Below, piece by piece: positions 1 to 6,820 of a stretch of 16,612 nt of DNA. The stretch lies in NCBI GenBank assembly GCA_037444005.1, contig JBBING010000049.1, forward strand, positions 1 to 16,612, read 5' to 3'. This DNA is from DATLZC01 sp037444005 (lineage in GTDB: Bacteria > Chloroflexota > Dehalococcoidia > DSTF01 > JACRBR01). A model generated the notes under the pieces. That model ran no database searches. It had not been told where the DNA came from and was given only the letters and a program-made list of their open reading frames with translations. The first letter of the stretch is position 1. Every line of letters starts with the position of its first letter. A program made the translations under genes and the position numbers.

Positions 1-585
1 CAGAGCCCCGAGACGCCCCGTTTCACCCCCGAACTCGAGCGGCTGCTGGAAGAAGGGAAGCAGAAGCCTCGATTTACCGGCGAGATGCTCGGGATCTACA
101 TCGCGCCGTCGGCTGATCAGTGGCCAGAGGACTACAAGCGATGGCGAAATGAACTGCTGGCCGGCGGTTGTGTACCCGCGCCGGCGCACCAACGGGCGAC
201 CCTCGACTTTCCGCGACCTCTGACCCTGCCGGAAGGCTACACGCTCCAGCCGGATCAGCCAGAAGTCGTGGCTTGCAGTGGGACGGTCACCAGCGTGAAC
301 TGGAACTACACCTTCGCAGCGCCGAACGGCCTTACCGCCAATATCCTCATCAGTCGGTCGCTTGCAAAGGCCTTCGACTTCGACGTGGCGGCAGACCGCG
401 TTTCCCAGACCACCATCGGGGGCAGAGACGCCATCGTCGTTCGACCGGTCACACCGGACGGCGTGGCCCAGAGGTCAGCCGTCGTCTTTCCAGAGCCGTT
501 CGGTACGACCTCGATTCAGGCAGCGTACCTCCCCGAGGCCGAACTGCTGGCGGTTGCCGAAGCGGTCGCCAAGGCCACTCATTGA
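1..585 (+). CDS. Membrane-anchored extracytoplasmic protein A, copy 1 (5' end cut by window edge)
   Basis: The reading frame is open from base 1, so the N-terminus is missing; 194 residues remain. The first 36 codons match codons 36-71 of the full-length paralogue at 1504-2193 (three base differences in 108). The missing part therefore probably holds a single N-terminal membrane anchor. An internal ATG at 85 is not the start, because homology continues upstream of it. Two cysteines (in GGCVPAP and VACSGTV) are conserved in the second copy and could form a disulfide outside the membrane. The C-terminal half, with IGGRxAIVV, FPEP and QAAYLPE motifs and a final amphipathic helix, is the best conserved part. 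It loosely resembles small lipoprotein-type domains that end in a helix such as DUF4367, but I cannot assign a family. Gene B follows after 12 bases, so the two are surely co-transcribed. Function unknown. Confidence 0.85.
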   Translation, partial: QSPETPRFTPELERLLEEGKQKPRFTGEMLGIYIAPSADQWPEDYKRWRNELLAGGCVPAPAHQRATLDFPRPLTLPEGYTLQPDQPEVVACSGTVTSVNWNYTFAAPNGLTANILISRSLAKAFDFDVAADRVSQTTIGGRDAIVVRPVTPDGVAQRSAVVFPEPFGTTSIQAAYLPEAELLAVAEAVAKATH

Positions 586-597
586 AAGGGCATCGAA

Positions 598-1299
598 ATG
601 CGTTGGATTACCCTTGCGTCCGTGATACTTGGTTTCGCGGCAGGGATCGCGGCCCCCTTGGTCGCCAGGGGCAGTGGGCCCACCGGGCAGACTATCGTTG
701 GATACATGAACCCTCCTACCCTGTCATCGGGCTCTTCTTCGTGGCTCAACTGCGGTTGGCATAGCGACAGCACGGGGTGCGTTAGTCCTTGGAACTCGGG
801 GCGCGCGTTGGACTGGGATGATGAGAACACCAGCTATAACAATCCGGTGTATTTCAGAGGGTTCTTCGCACGCACAAACACACCGACTGCGACCCTCAGC
901 CTTGATGGCCAACCCGTCGTCAACCAGACAGGCGCTGACGTTTGCGAGATCCGGGACGTGTGGATCATCGAGCGTCACAGCGGCGAACTGCGCGCTGTGC
1001 CCAGATACCTGCACGTCACCTTCACCAACTCGAACCGCTTCGGGATTTACACGTACACGCTCGGACAATACATCAACAGACAGATGATGAAAACGATTGA
1101 CGACACCGGCATTAGCTGCGCGTTCACCGGGAGCCACGTCCATGAGACCGACGTGAGCGTATCAGGGGATGTGAGTACGAGCTGGAATACCGGCTTGTAC
1201 CCGAGCGCCGTCGCGTGCCATTCAGCTCACTGTGCCAGCTATCGCAACGACCTCATCGACAACTGGACCCGGAAGTTCCAGTGGGCCGAGGGGAGCTAG
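598..1299 (+). CDS. Secreted cysteine-rich protein B, copy 1, unknown function
   Basis: A 233-residue protein with an N-terminal signal sequence (MRWIT, then a hydrophobic run to about residue 22) followed by a GPTGQT stretch shared with copy 2. AAAGGG at 585-590, seven bases before the ATG, supports the start. The mature part has cysteines that recur in copy 2: CGWH, CVSP, one before the DVWIIE motif, one in the ISCAF region, one in CHS and one near the C-terminus. That is six conserved positions, enough for three disulfides. Other conserved motifs are LDWDD, VYFRGxF, HSGxLRAVPRYxH, HVHE and the C-terminal DNWTRKFQWAEGS. The HVHE motif recalls the HxH of M23 metallopeptidases, but no full M23 signature is visible. 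Probably exported and folded through disulfides; role unknown. The C-terminal 18 codons are nearly identical in DNA to copy 2, unlike the rest of the gene. Confidence 0.85.
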   Translation: MRWITLASVILGFAAGIAAPLVARGSGPTGQTIVGYMNPPTLSSGSSSWLNCGWHSDSTGCVSPWNSGRALDWDDENTSYNNPVYFRGFFARTNTPTATLSLDGQPVVNQTGADVCEIRDVWIIERHSGELRAVPRYLHVTFTNSNRFGIYTYTLGQYINRQMMKTIDDTGISCAFTGSHVHETDVSVSGDVSTSWNTGLYPSAVACHSAHCASYRNDLIDNWTRKFQWAEGS

Positions 1300-1362
1300 T
1301 ATTTCACGCCCATGGGTGCAGCGCCGCCGGTCTCCCGGGGGTAGAGGGCGTGTCATGATCAC

Positions 1363-1397
1363 AAGATGATTCCATCCGGCAAGATGATTCCGCCGGC
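1363..1397. repeat. Short tandem direct repeat between the two cassettes
   Basis: The 11-mer AAGATGATTCC occurs at 1363-1373 and 1381-1391, each followed by CCGGC after one or two bases (period 18). It lies in the 204-base spacer (1300-1503) between the cassettes, upstream of gene A2. It could be a pair of regulator sites or a simple duplication. A small inverted repeat, CGGTC-GTTGA-GACCG, lies further on at 1425-1439. I could not place a convincing promoter with proper spacing here. Confidence 0.4.
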
Positions 1398-1503
1398 GCG
1401 TCTTATTAGACCGTGCGACGTCGTCGGTCGTTGAGACCGGTACGCTAGGTCACGCCGCTGCGTACACTGGACCGGGAGGTCCACCAGAAGGAGGGAGCGC
1501 TAC

Positions 1504-2193
1504 ATGCGAGCGAGACGCATCCTCGGCGTCCTGGCGCTGATCGCGATCTTCGGCGGGGTCGGCTTCGGCGCCGCGCGATTCTTCCTCGACCGGGGCGGCA
1601 CTGAGGCCCAGAGCCCCGAGACGCCCCGTTTCACCCCCGAACTCGAGCGGCTGCTGGAAGAAGAGAAGCAGAAGCCTCGATTCGCCGGCGAGATGCTCGG
1701 GATCTACATCGCGCCGCAGGAAGGCCAGATTCCCCCGGAGTACCTCCCCGCAAAGGCGCTCTGCGCCAGCGGCTCCACGGTGCTTCCTTGGGAAGATGGA
1801 AAGGCGATGGACTTTCCGCGGACCCTAGTTCTGCCACCCGAATATGAGCAAGTGGAAGGGCCGAGTTCGGGAGTCTTCTCATGCAACGGCGTGGTTACGC
1901 ACGTCAACCGTGAATACCTCTTTCGAGGAGTGAGCGGACTCCCCGCCAACATCATCATCGGGCGCACCATCAACCGGGGAGAAAAGATCGATGCCGCCGC
2001 CGAGCGCATCTCGGTGGCGGTAATCGGTGGGCGCCGGGCCATCGTCGTGAAACCGGTCACGGCCGACGCCACGGCGCAGACCGCCGAGATCATCTTCCCC
2101 GAACCCTCCGGGATGACGTTCATTCAGGCAGCATACCTGCCCGAACGCGACCTGTTCGCGCTCGCTGAGGCGGTGGCTCAAGCCAGCAAATGA
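1504..2193 (+). CDS. Membrane-anchored extracytoplasmic protein A, copy 2
   Basis: A 229-residue protein. A strong Shine-Dalgarno AAGGAGG at 1488-1494 lies nine bases before the ATG. Residues about 5-29 form one hydrophobic segment after MRAR, with no lipobox cysteine, so it is an N-terminal anchor or uncleaved signal. A short charged helix follows (ELERLLEEEKQK), then the extracytoplasmic domain. Two cysteines (ALCASGS, FSCNGVV) are shared with copy 1. The C-terminal part carries the conserved IGGRRAIVVKPVT and FPEPSGMTFIQAAYLPE motifs. By eye roughly half or more of residues are shared with copy 1, concentrated at both ends. It is followed after 10 bases by gene B2. Family not recognised; a role at the cell surface together with B is inferred only from the paired duplication and export signals. 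Confidence 0.88.
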   Translation: MRARRILGVLALIAIFGGVGFGAARFFLDRGGTEAQSPETPRFTPELERLLEEEKQKPRFAGEMLGIYIAPQEGQIPPEYLPAKALCASGSTVLPWEDGKAMDFPRTLVLPPEYEQVEGPSSGVFSCNGVVTHVNREYLFRGVSGLPANIIIGRTINRGEKIDAAAERISVAVIGGRRAIVVKPVTADATAQTAEIIFPEPSGMTFIQAAYLPERDLFALAEAVAQASK

Positions 2194-2203
2194 GTTCTCC
2201 ATC

Positions 2204-2896
2204 ATGATGCGACTACTTGCGGCAACCTCTCTGATCGCGGGTTTCACCGCCGGTCTCCTGCCTCTTCACTGGTTGGAAAGCACAGGTCCCACCGGACAAA
2301 CGCTCGTTCCGATTCTCACCCCGCCAGCACGCCCGACGGGAGGGTCGCCACTACTCACATGTGGGTGGCACACGGCTTGCGTGTCTCCGTACGATTTTGG
2401 AACCGGACTGGATTGGGACGACTACCCGGAGCCCAGCAATCGGGAAGTGTATTTCCGAGGCTACTTCCAAAGAACCAACACTCCGAACCCCATCAAGAGC
2501 CTTAGGGGGCAACCGCTGTCGAACTCCGGGGGTCCCAACACCTGCGAGAGGCAGGATGTATGGATTATAGAGGTCCACAGCGGCAAGCTGAGGGCCGTTC
2601 CCAGATACGTACACATGGATTTGACGTGGACTACGCCTTTCGACATTTGGACATCGACGTACGGAAAGTACCAGAGTGTGAGAATCGGAGTGATGAGTCT
2701 AGACGACCGCGGCGGTTGCCAATGGACCGCTATGCACGTGCATGAGGAACACGCATATGTGGGCAGCGGTGTCACAGTCACCTTGAACACGAGCCGTTAC
2801 GTCACGGCCGCACAGTGCCACTCAAGTTGCGACACCTACCGTAACGACCTCATCGACAACTGGACCCGGAAGTTCCAGTGGGCCGAGGGGAGCTAG
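2204..2896 (+). CDS. Secreted cysteine-rich protein B, copy 2, unknown function
   Basis: A 230-residue paralogue of the protein at 598-1299. Two adjacent ATGs (2204, 2207) are possible starts; neither has a clear Shine-Dalgarno, so translation may depend on coupling to A2, which ends 10 bases upstream. The N-terminus is a signal sequence of about 22 residues, then GPTGQT. Conserved with copy 1: CGWH, CVSP, LDWDD, VYFRGYF, a cysteine before DVWIIE, HSGKLRAVPRYVH, a cysteine in GGCQWT, HVHE, CHS, and the last 18 residues. The middle (about residues 150-215) differs strongly between the copies. The C-terminal coding DNA is almost identical to copy 1. A terminator hairpin follows 20 bases after the stop codon. 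Function unknown. Confidence 0.87.
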   Translation: MMRLLAATSLIAGFTAGLLPLHWLESTGPTGQTLVPILTPPARPTGGSPLLTCGWHTACVSPYDFGTGLDWDDYPEPSNREVYFRGYFQRTNTPNPIKSLRGQPLSNSGGPNTCERQDVWIIEVHSGKLRAVPRYVHMDLTWTTPFDIWTSTYGKYQSVRIGVMSLDDRGGCQWTAMHVHEEHAYVGSGVTVTLNTSRYVTAAQCHSSCDTYRNDLIDNWTRKFQWAEGS

Positions 2897-2916
2897 TATC
2901 TCACGCCCATGGGTGA

Positions 2917-2948
2917 AGCGCCGCCGGTCCCTCGGGACCGGCGGCGCT
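2917..2948 (+). terminator. Hairpin terminator after cassette copy 2, shared with convergent operon
   Basis: Perfect 14-bp GC-rich stem (2917-2930 with 2935-2948) closed by a CTCG tetraloop. It lies between gene B2 (plus strand, ends 2896) and the convergent minus-strand gene ending at 2958. There is no strong T-run on either side, so efficiency is uncertain, but stem and position fit a bidirectional terminator. The left arm is also present after copy 1, but the right arm is not. Confidence 0.7.
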
Positions 2949-2957
2949 GCGTCGTCC

Positions 2958-3482
2958 TCAGAACCGGACGCGGCCGATGGCCACCATCACCGCGATGACG
3001 ACGGCGATAAGCGCGGCGACGTCGTTCCGGGGCAGCAGTTCGCCGAGCGCGAGGTTGCGCACGAAAAACGCCAGCACGACCCCGCCGCCGGCCATGAGCT
3101 GTAGGGGCGGGCCCGCCTTCCGGTTCGTCGCGAGGCTCACCGCCTCGCCTACCAGATAGCCCACCGCGAGCCCCATGGGCGCGCCGAAGAAGAAGCTCGT
3201 CAGGGGGTCGAAGAGCCACCACCCGCCGCCCGCCACGGCGCCCGCGACGAGCGCCGCCGCGGCGCCCCGGAGCAGGAACGCCGCCGGGATGTGGTACGTC
3301 GGGATGCGTCGAAGCCGCGCGCACTCGCGGCACCGAGCGCCCACCGGCGTCTGCACCAGACAGCGCGGGCAGATGTACTTCCCGCACCTCCCGCACTGCA
3401 GCGCCGTCTCCACGTCTGGATGCGTGGCGCAGTACGCGGTCTCGGCCTCCGAGGCCACCGCGCGCCCCGGTTCGTCAGCCAT
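2958..3482 (-). CDS. B-box zinc-finger membrane protein
   Basis: A 174-residue protein. The N-terminal 55 residues form a B-box-like zinc-binding module: C18-x2-H21, C30-x2-C33, C38-x2-C41, C51-x2-C54, with the QTPVGARCREC end typical of bacterial B-box proteins. About four hydrophobic segments follow (roughly residues 65-90, 92-110, 118-136 and 152-170). This N-terminal module is known from bacterial rhomboid proteases, but the membrane part here has no GxSG serine motif, so it is not a rhomboid. It probably sits in the membrane with the zinc module on the cytoplasmic face; function unknown. It is the last gene of the Nudix-serS-hydrolase operon, 52 bases after the hydrolase. Confidence 0.85.
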   Translation of the reverse strand: MADEPGRAVASEAETAYCATHPDVETALQCGRCGKYICPRCLVQTPVGARCRECARLRRIPTYHIPAAFLLRGAAAALVAGAVAGGGWWLFDPLTSFFFGAPMGLAVGYLVGEAVSLATNRKAGPPLQLMAGGGVVLAFFVRNLALGELLPRNDVAALIAVVIAVMVAIGRVRF

Positions 3483-3534
3483 GCCACCTCGACCTTCTGC
3501 GGACCGCCCGCCGTCTCACAACCAGCCTATCGCA

Positions 3535-4395
3535 TCAGGAGGAAAGAAACGCGAGGAGCTCGCGGTTGACGGCGTCGGGTCGCTCCCGGTGCATGAAGTG
3601 ACCGCAGCCCTCCATCTTTTTCAGTGTCACGTTGGTGAACACCTGGCCAAGGTTGTCGGACCACTCGAACGGCAGAATGGGGTCCCGGTCACCCCAGAGC
3701 ACCAGCGTCGGATGGTCGATGGTGGCGGAGCCGGCGCCGAAGCCCGCGCCGCGGTACATGGCGCGATAGCAGTTGAATCCGCCCCGAAGCGCCCCGGGCT
3801 GCGAGTACGCTCTCACGGTTTCGGCGATATCGTCCTCGGTCCACGCCGACGGGTCGGCCGACCAGTGCGTCAGGAAGTGCCGGAGGTAGATCTCCGTCGC
3901 CTTCGGGCTCGACCCCACGAGGTCCTCGGCCCAGGGCTGTTGGTGGAAAATCTGGTACCACGACTCGAACGCCTGCGGGAGCTGGAACCATCGCATCCCG
4001 ACGCCCGGATACGGCGGGTCGAACAGTACGAGCTTCCGGAGCCGCCGGCCGTACTCGCGCGCGAACGCCTGCGCCCACGCGGCTCCGAAATCGTGCGCCA
4101 CGATGTCGACCCGCTCGAAGCTCAAGGCGTCGGCGAGCGCCGCGAGGTCGCTGGCCATGGCCGAGGGGGTGTACCCTTGCTCGGGCGGGAGGTCCGGCTT
4201 GTCGGTGTAGGCGAATCCACGCATGTCCGGCGCGACGACGTCGAACCGCTCGGCCAGCGCCGGGATGGTGCGGGTCCACTCGTACCAGAAGCCCGGCCAC
4301 CCGTGGACCAAGAAGACGGGGTCGCCGGCGCCGTGACGAACGTAGTGATAGCGCAGGCCGTTGACCTGGGCGTACCGATGGTTCCAGTCGGACAT
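3535..4395 (-). CDS. Alpha/beta hydrolase, epoxide hydrolase type
   Basis: A 286-residue alpha/beta-fold hydrolase. The start at 4395 has GGGAGGAG just upstream; the much longer open frame running back through serS is an artefact of GC content. The HGWP oxyanion motif (31-34) and the nucleophile elbow AHDFGAA with Asp102, not serine, place it with epoxide hydrolases and haloalkane/haloacid dehalogenases. The other triad residues appear to be Asp238 (GDRDPILP) and His266 (GCGHFMH). Tyrosines in the cap, such as Tyr210 in FNCYRAMY, could act as ring-opening residues and favour epoxide hydrolase over dehalogenase. Substrate unknown. No signal peptide, so cytoplasmic. It follows serS by 20 bases in the same operon. 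Confidence 0.88.
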   Translation of the reverse strand: MSDWNHRYAQVNGLRYHYVRHGAGDPVFLVHGWPGFWYEWTRTIPALAERFDVVAPDMRGFAYTDKPDLPPEQGYTPSAMASDLAALADALSFERVDIVAHDFGAAWAQAFAREYGRRLRKLVLFDPPYPGVGMRWFQLPQAFESWYQIFHQQPWAEDLVGSSPKATEIYLRHFLTHWSADPSAWTEDDIAETVRAYSQPGALRGGFNCYRAMYRGAGFGAGSATIDHPTLVLWGDRDPILPFEWSDNLGQVFTNVTLKKMEGCGHFMHRERPDAVNRELLAFLSS

Positions 4396-4415
4396 GGCTC
4401 CTCCCGGTGCAGGAC

Positions 4416-5693
4416 TCAGCGCTGAGGCTCGAGGCGGGTGATCCCGCCCATGAAGGGATGCAGCGCCTCGGGGATGTCGACGCTGCCGTCGGGGCGCTGG
4501 AAGTTCTCGAGGATAGCGGCGACCACGCGCGGGAGCGCTGTCCCCGAGCCGTTCAGCGTGTGCACGAACTCCGGCCTCGCGCCGGGCTCTCGGCGGAAGC
4601 GGATGTTCGCCCGCCGCGCCTGGAAGTCGGTGCAGTTCGAGACGCTGGAAACTTCGTACCACTCGCCCGTGGCAGGCGACCACACCTCGAGGTCGTACGA
4701 CTTCGCGGCGTTGAACCCGAGGTCGCCCGTGCAGATCTGCACGACGCGGGACACGAGGCCTAGGCCGCTCACCACGGCCTCGGCGTGCGTCAGCATGTCT
4801 TGTAGCGCGGCCTCCGAGTCCTCCGGGCGGGTGAACTTGTACAGCTCGACCTTGTCGAACTGGTGGCCCCGCTTGATCCCGCGCACGTCCCGCCCCGCGC
4901 TCATCTTCTCGCGCCGGAAGCACGGCGTGTACGCCACGTACGAGATGGGCAGGGCGTCGCCGTCGAGGATCTCGTCGCGATGGATGTTCGTGAGCGGCAC
5001 TTCGGCCGTCGGCACGAGCCAGATGTCGTCCTCGACGTCGTGGTACAGGTTGTCCCGAAACTTCGGGAGCTGACCGGACGCCCACATGCACTCCTCTTTG
5101 ACCACCGCCGGCAGGTACAGCTCGGTGTAGCCGTGGCGAGAGATGTGCAGGTCCAGCATCCACCAGATGAGCGCGCGCTCGAGCCGGGCGCCCACGCCCC
5201 GAAGCACGTAGAAGCGCGAACCCGCGAGCCGCACCCCGCGGTCGAAGTCGATGATCCCCAGCGCCTCGCCCAGCTCCCAGTGCGGGCGCGCGGGAAAGTC
5301 CAGCGCCCGTGGCTCGCCCGACTGCCGCACGACAACGTTGTCGGACTCGTCCGCACCGCGGGGCACCGACGGATCGGGCAGGTTGGGAATCTCCAGGAGC
5401 CGCGCTTCCAGTCGCTCTTCGACGTCCTTCAAGGCAGGCTCGAGCTCGGCGATGCGGGCCGACACGCCTTTCATCGCGTCGATGAGTCGCTGGCGCTCCG
5501 CCGGGTCCTTCGTGGAGCCGATGCGCTTCCCGGCGGCGTTCTGCTCGGCCCTCAGGTTCTCGACCTCGAGGAGCAGCCGCCGCCGCTCCGCGTCGAGGGC
5601 GAGGACCTCGTCCAGCGGCGCTTCGGTGTGGCGGGCCGCCAGCGCCTCCCGCACGACGTCGGGATGCTCCCGGATGAACTGCAGACTCAGCAT
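4416..5693 (-). CDS. serS: Serine--tRNA ligase
   Basis: Seryl-tRNA synthetase, 425 residues, full family length. It charges tRNA-Ser (and tRNA-Sec where present) with serine using ATP. Residues about 28-100 are the antiparallel coiled-coil arm that grips the long variable arm of tRNA-Ser. The class II core follows: the serine-binding TAE region (229-231), motif 2 (FRREKMSAGRDVRG, 259-272) and motif 3 (GSGTALPRVVAAILENFQ, 382-399). The ATG at 5693 overlaps the end of the upstream Nudix gene by 7 bases (ATGCTGA) and has no good Shine-Dalgarno, which suggests translational coupling. No T-box or other leader precedes it, unlike thrS in the same window. Confidence 0.97.
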   Translation of the reverse strand: MLSLQFIREHPDVVREALAARHTEAPLDEVLALDAERRRLLLEVENLRAEQNAAGKRIGSTKDPAERQRLIDAMKGVSARIAELEPALKDVEERLEARLLEIPNLPDPSVPRGADESDNVVVRQSGEPRALDFPARPHWELGEALGIIDFDRGVRLAGSRFYVLRGVGARLERALIWWMLDLHISRHGYTELYLPAVVKEECMWASGQLPKFRDNLYHDVEDDIWLVPTAEVPLTNIHRDEILDGDALPISYVAYTPCFRREKMSAGRDVRGIKRGHQFDKVELYKFTRPEDSEAALQDMLTHAEAVVSGLGLVSRVVQICTGDLGFNAAKSYDLEVWSPATGEWYEVSSVSNCTDFQARRANIRFRREPGARPEFVHTLNGSGTALPRVVAAILENFQRPDGSVDIPEALHPFMGGITRLEPQR

Positions 5694-6205
5694 GGGGACA
5701 GGTCACCCCGCAGGAGCTCGATCCCTCGCAGCGCCAGCAGGCGCACGTCCGCCGGCACGCGAATGTCGACGCCGCACGACCCCAGGGGCAACGGATCGTC
5801 GCGCCGGAGCTGCTCCTCGGTCACCCACGCCAGCGCGTCGCCGGGCGACGCCGTGACCTGAGGATCGGGGTCGCGCGGACGCAGGAAGTAGATCAGGTCG
5901 ATGTGCTGATGCGGCCCCTCGGGAATGTCCTCGATGAGGATGGTGTACGGCGGGGGCAATTGCGCCGGCCTGGCGAACGGTAGCGGCCCGCCGTTGTGGT
6001 TGACGATCTCCGCTTCCAGCCCCGTCTCCTCCTTCACCTCACGCAGGACCGCCTGCGCCGGGTCCTCGCCCGGCTCGATGTGTCCGCCCGGGGGGAGCCA
6101 CATCTGATTCTTCCGGTGCCAGCGCAGCAGCGTCCGCCAGGGCCGGCCTGCCGAGGCGTCGCCGGCCGAGATGACGAAGCCTGTGACGGTGAAGTGGCGC
6201 TCCAC
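5687..6205 (-). CDS. Nudix hydrolase
   Basis: About 172 residues from a proposed GTG start at 6205. The frame is open much further upstream, but that part runs under the divergent 2Fe-2S gene and past the promoter at 6234-6263, so it is not coding. GGAG at 6218-6221 is a weak, distant ribosome site, so the start is uncertain. The complete Nudix box G-x5-E-x7-REVKEETGL lies at residues 41-63 (GHIEPGE, then REVKEETGL), preceded by the typical WLPPGG. Nudix enzymes cleave nucleoside diphosphates linked to another group; the exact substrate cannot be read from the sequence. First gene of the operon with serS, whose start codon it overlaps. Confidence 0.88.
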   Translation of the reverse strand: MERHFTVTGFVISAGDASAGRPWRTLLRWHRKNQMWLPPGGHIEPGEDPAQAVLREVKEETGLEAEIVNHNGGPLPFARPAQLPPPYTILIEDIPEGPHQHIDLIYFLRPRDPDPQVTASPGDALAWVTEEQLRRDDPLPLGSCGVDIRVPADVRLLALRGIELLRGDLSPC

Positions 6206-6233
6206 GCTGGATGGAATCTCCGTGGCTCGCCCG

Positions 6234-6263
6234 ATTCTATCAGCCCCGCTCCGAAGCCGTCGA
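6234..6263 (-). promoter_or_regulatory. Putative sigma70-type promoter of the Nudix-serS operon
   Basis: Read on the minus strand: -35 TCGACG (6263-6258), an 18-base spacer and -10 TAGAAT (6239-6234). Transcription would start near 6227, about 22 bases before the GTG start at 6205. This supports the short Nudix start over upstream alternatives. Confidence 0.5.
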
Positions 6264-6334
6264 GTGAACCGCCATCCGTTGACACAGGAGCCGAGGCGGG
6301 GCAAGGTAAGCATGCCGCGGGAGGCGTTCTGGGA

Positions 6335-6820
6335 GTGGTCACGATTATCGTCAACGGCGAACCTCGGCAGGCGTCGCGCCCGGGCCGCAATCTGCTGAGC
6401 TTCCTGCGCTTCGACCTCGGCCTCACGGGGACGAAGTACGGATGCGGCGAGGGGCTCTGCGGCGCATGCACCGTGCTCGTCGACGGCCAGCCCATCCGCG
6501 CCTGCCTGACGACGGTCGGCGCCGTCGCCGGCGGGTCCATCGTCACGATCGAAGGGCTGGCTCACGACGGCGTCCTCCACCCAGTGCAGCAGGCGTTCGT
6601 CGACGAGACCGCCATGCAGTGCGGGTACTGCACGCCCGGCTTCATCATGGCGGCCGTCGCCCTGCTTCAGCGAGCGCCCAGCCCGTCCCGCGAGCAGGTG
6701 CGAGAGGCGCTCGGCGAGCATCTCTGCCGGTGCGGCGTGTACCAGCGCATCGAGCGGGCGGTACTGCGCGCCGGTCGCTCCCTCGGACACGCGAACGACG
6801 GGAGGCCCGCAACTCCATGA
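6335..6820 (+). CDS. 2Fe-2S subunit of a molybdenum hydroxylase (CoxS/IorA type)
   Basis: Small iron-sulfur subunit, 161 residues, of a xanthine-oxidase-family enzyme. It passes electrons from the molybdenum centre to an acceptor. The plant-type ferredoxin domain carries Cys37, Cys42, Cys45 and Cys57 (GCGEGLCGACTVL). The C-terminal helical domain carries Cys96, Cys99, Cys131 and Cys133 (QCGYCTPG and CRCG). All eight ligands of the two 2Fe-2S clusters are present. The start is taken as GTG 6335, ten bases after GGGAGG (6319-6324), giving the usual family length. The stop overlaps the ATG of the large subunit (ATGA, 6817-6820). Cytoplasmic; substrate depends on the partner. Confidence 0.93.
   Translation: MVTIIVNGEPRQASRPGRNLLSFLRFDLGLTGTKYGCGEGLCGACTVLVDGQPIRACLTTVGAVAGGSIVTIEGLAHDGVLHPVQQAFVDETAMQCGYCTPGFIMAAVALLQRAPSPSREQVREALGEHLCRCGVYQRIERAVLRAGRSLGHANDGRPATP

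Larger units (their letters stand above)
1..1332 (+). repeat. Tandem cassette, copy 1 (left end outside window)
   Basis: Copy 1 of a direct repeat containing genes A and B. Bases 1-108 match 1609-1716 with 3 differences. Bases 1246-1332 match 2843-2929 with 2 differences. The interior aligns at protein level but is strongly diverged in DNA. The right boundary falls after GCCGCCGGTC at 1332, inside what is the left arm of a terminator stem in copy 2. Beyond it the two copies share nothing obvious. Confidence 0.85.
1504..2929 (+). repeat. Tandem cassette, copy 2
   Basis: Second A-B cassette, in direct orientation. The offset to copy 1 is 1608 bases at the A end and 1597 at the B end, so the insert differs slightly in length. 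The left limit of the homology cannot be set because copy 1 is cut at base 1; the start of gene A2 is used here. Right limit as in copy 1. Confidence 0.8.

Noticed and set aside
3175..4425. Long plus-strand frame opposite the B-box and hydrolase genes
   Set aside because: Antisense shadow with arginine- and proline-rich sequence and no recognisable domain.
4396..5706. Upstream part of a 723-codon minus-strand frame leading into the hydrolase
   Set aside because: It is a GC-driven open frame in the wrong phase of serS. The hydrolase has its own ATG and Shine-Dalgarno at 4395.
6279..6313. Perfect -35 TTGACA (6279-6284) before the 2Fe-2S gene
   Set aside because: The only -10-like match (TAAGCAT, 6307-6313) is 22 bases away, too far for a normal promoter; not annotated without transcript data.
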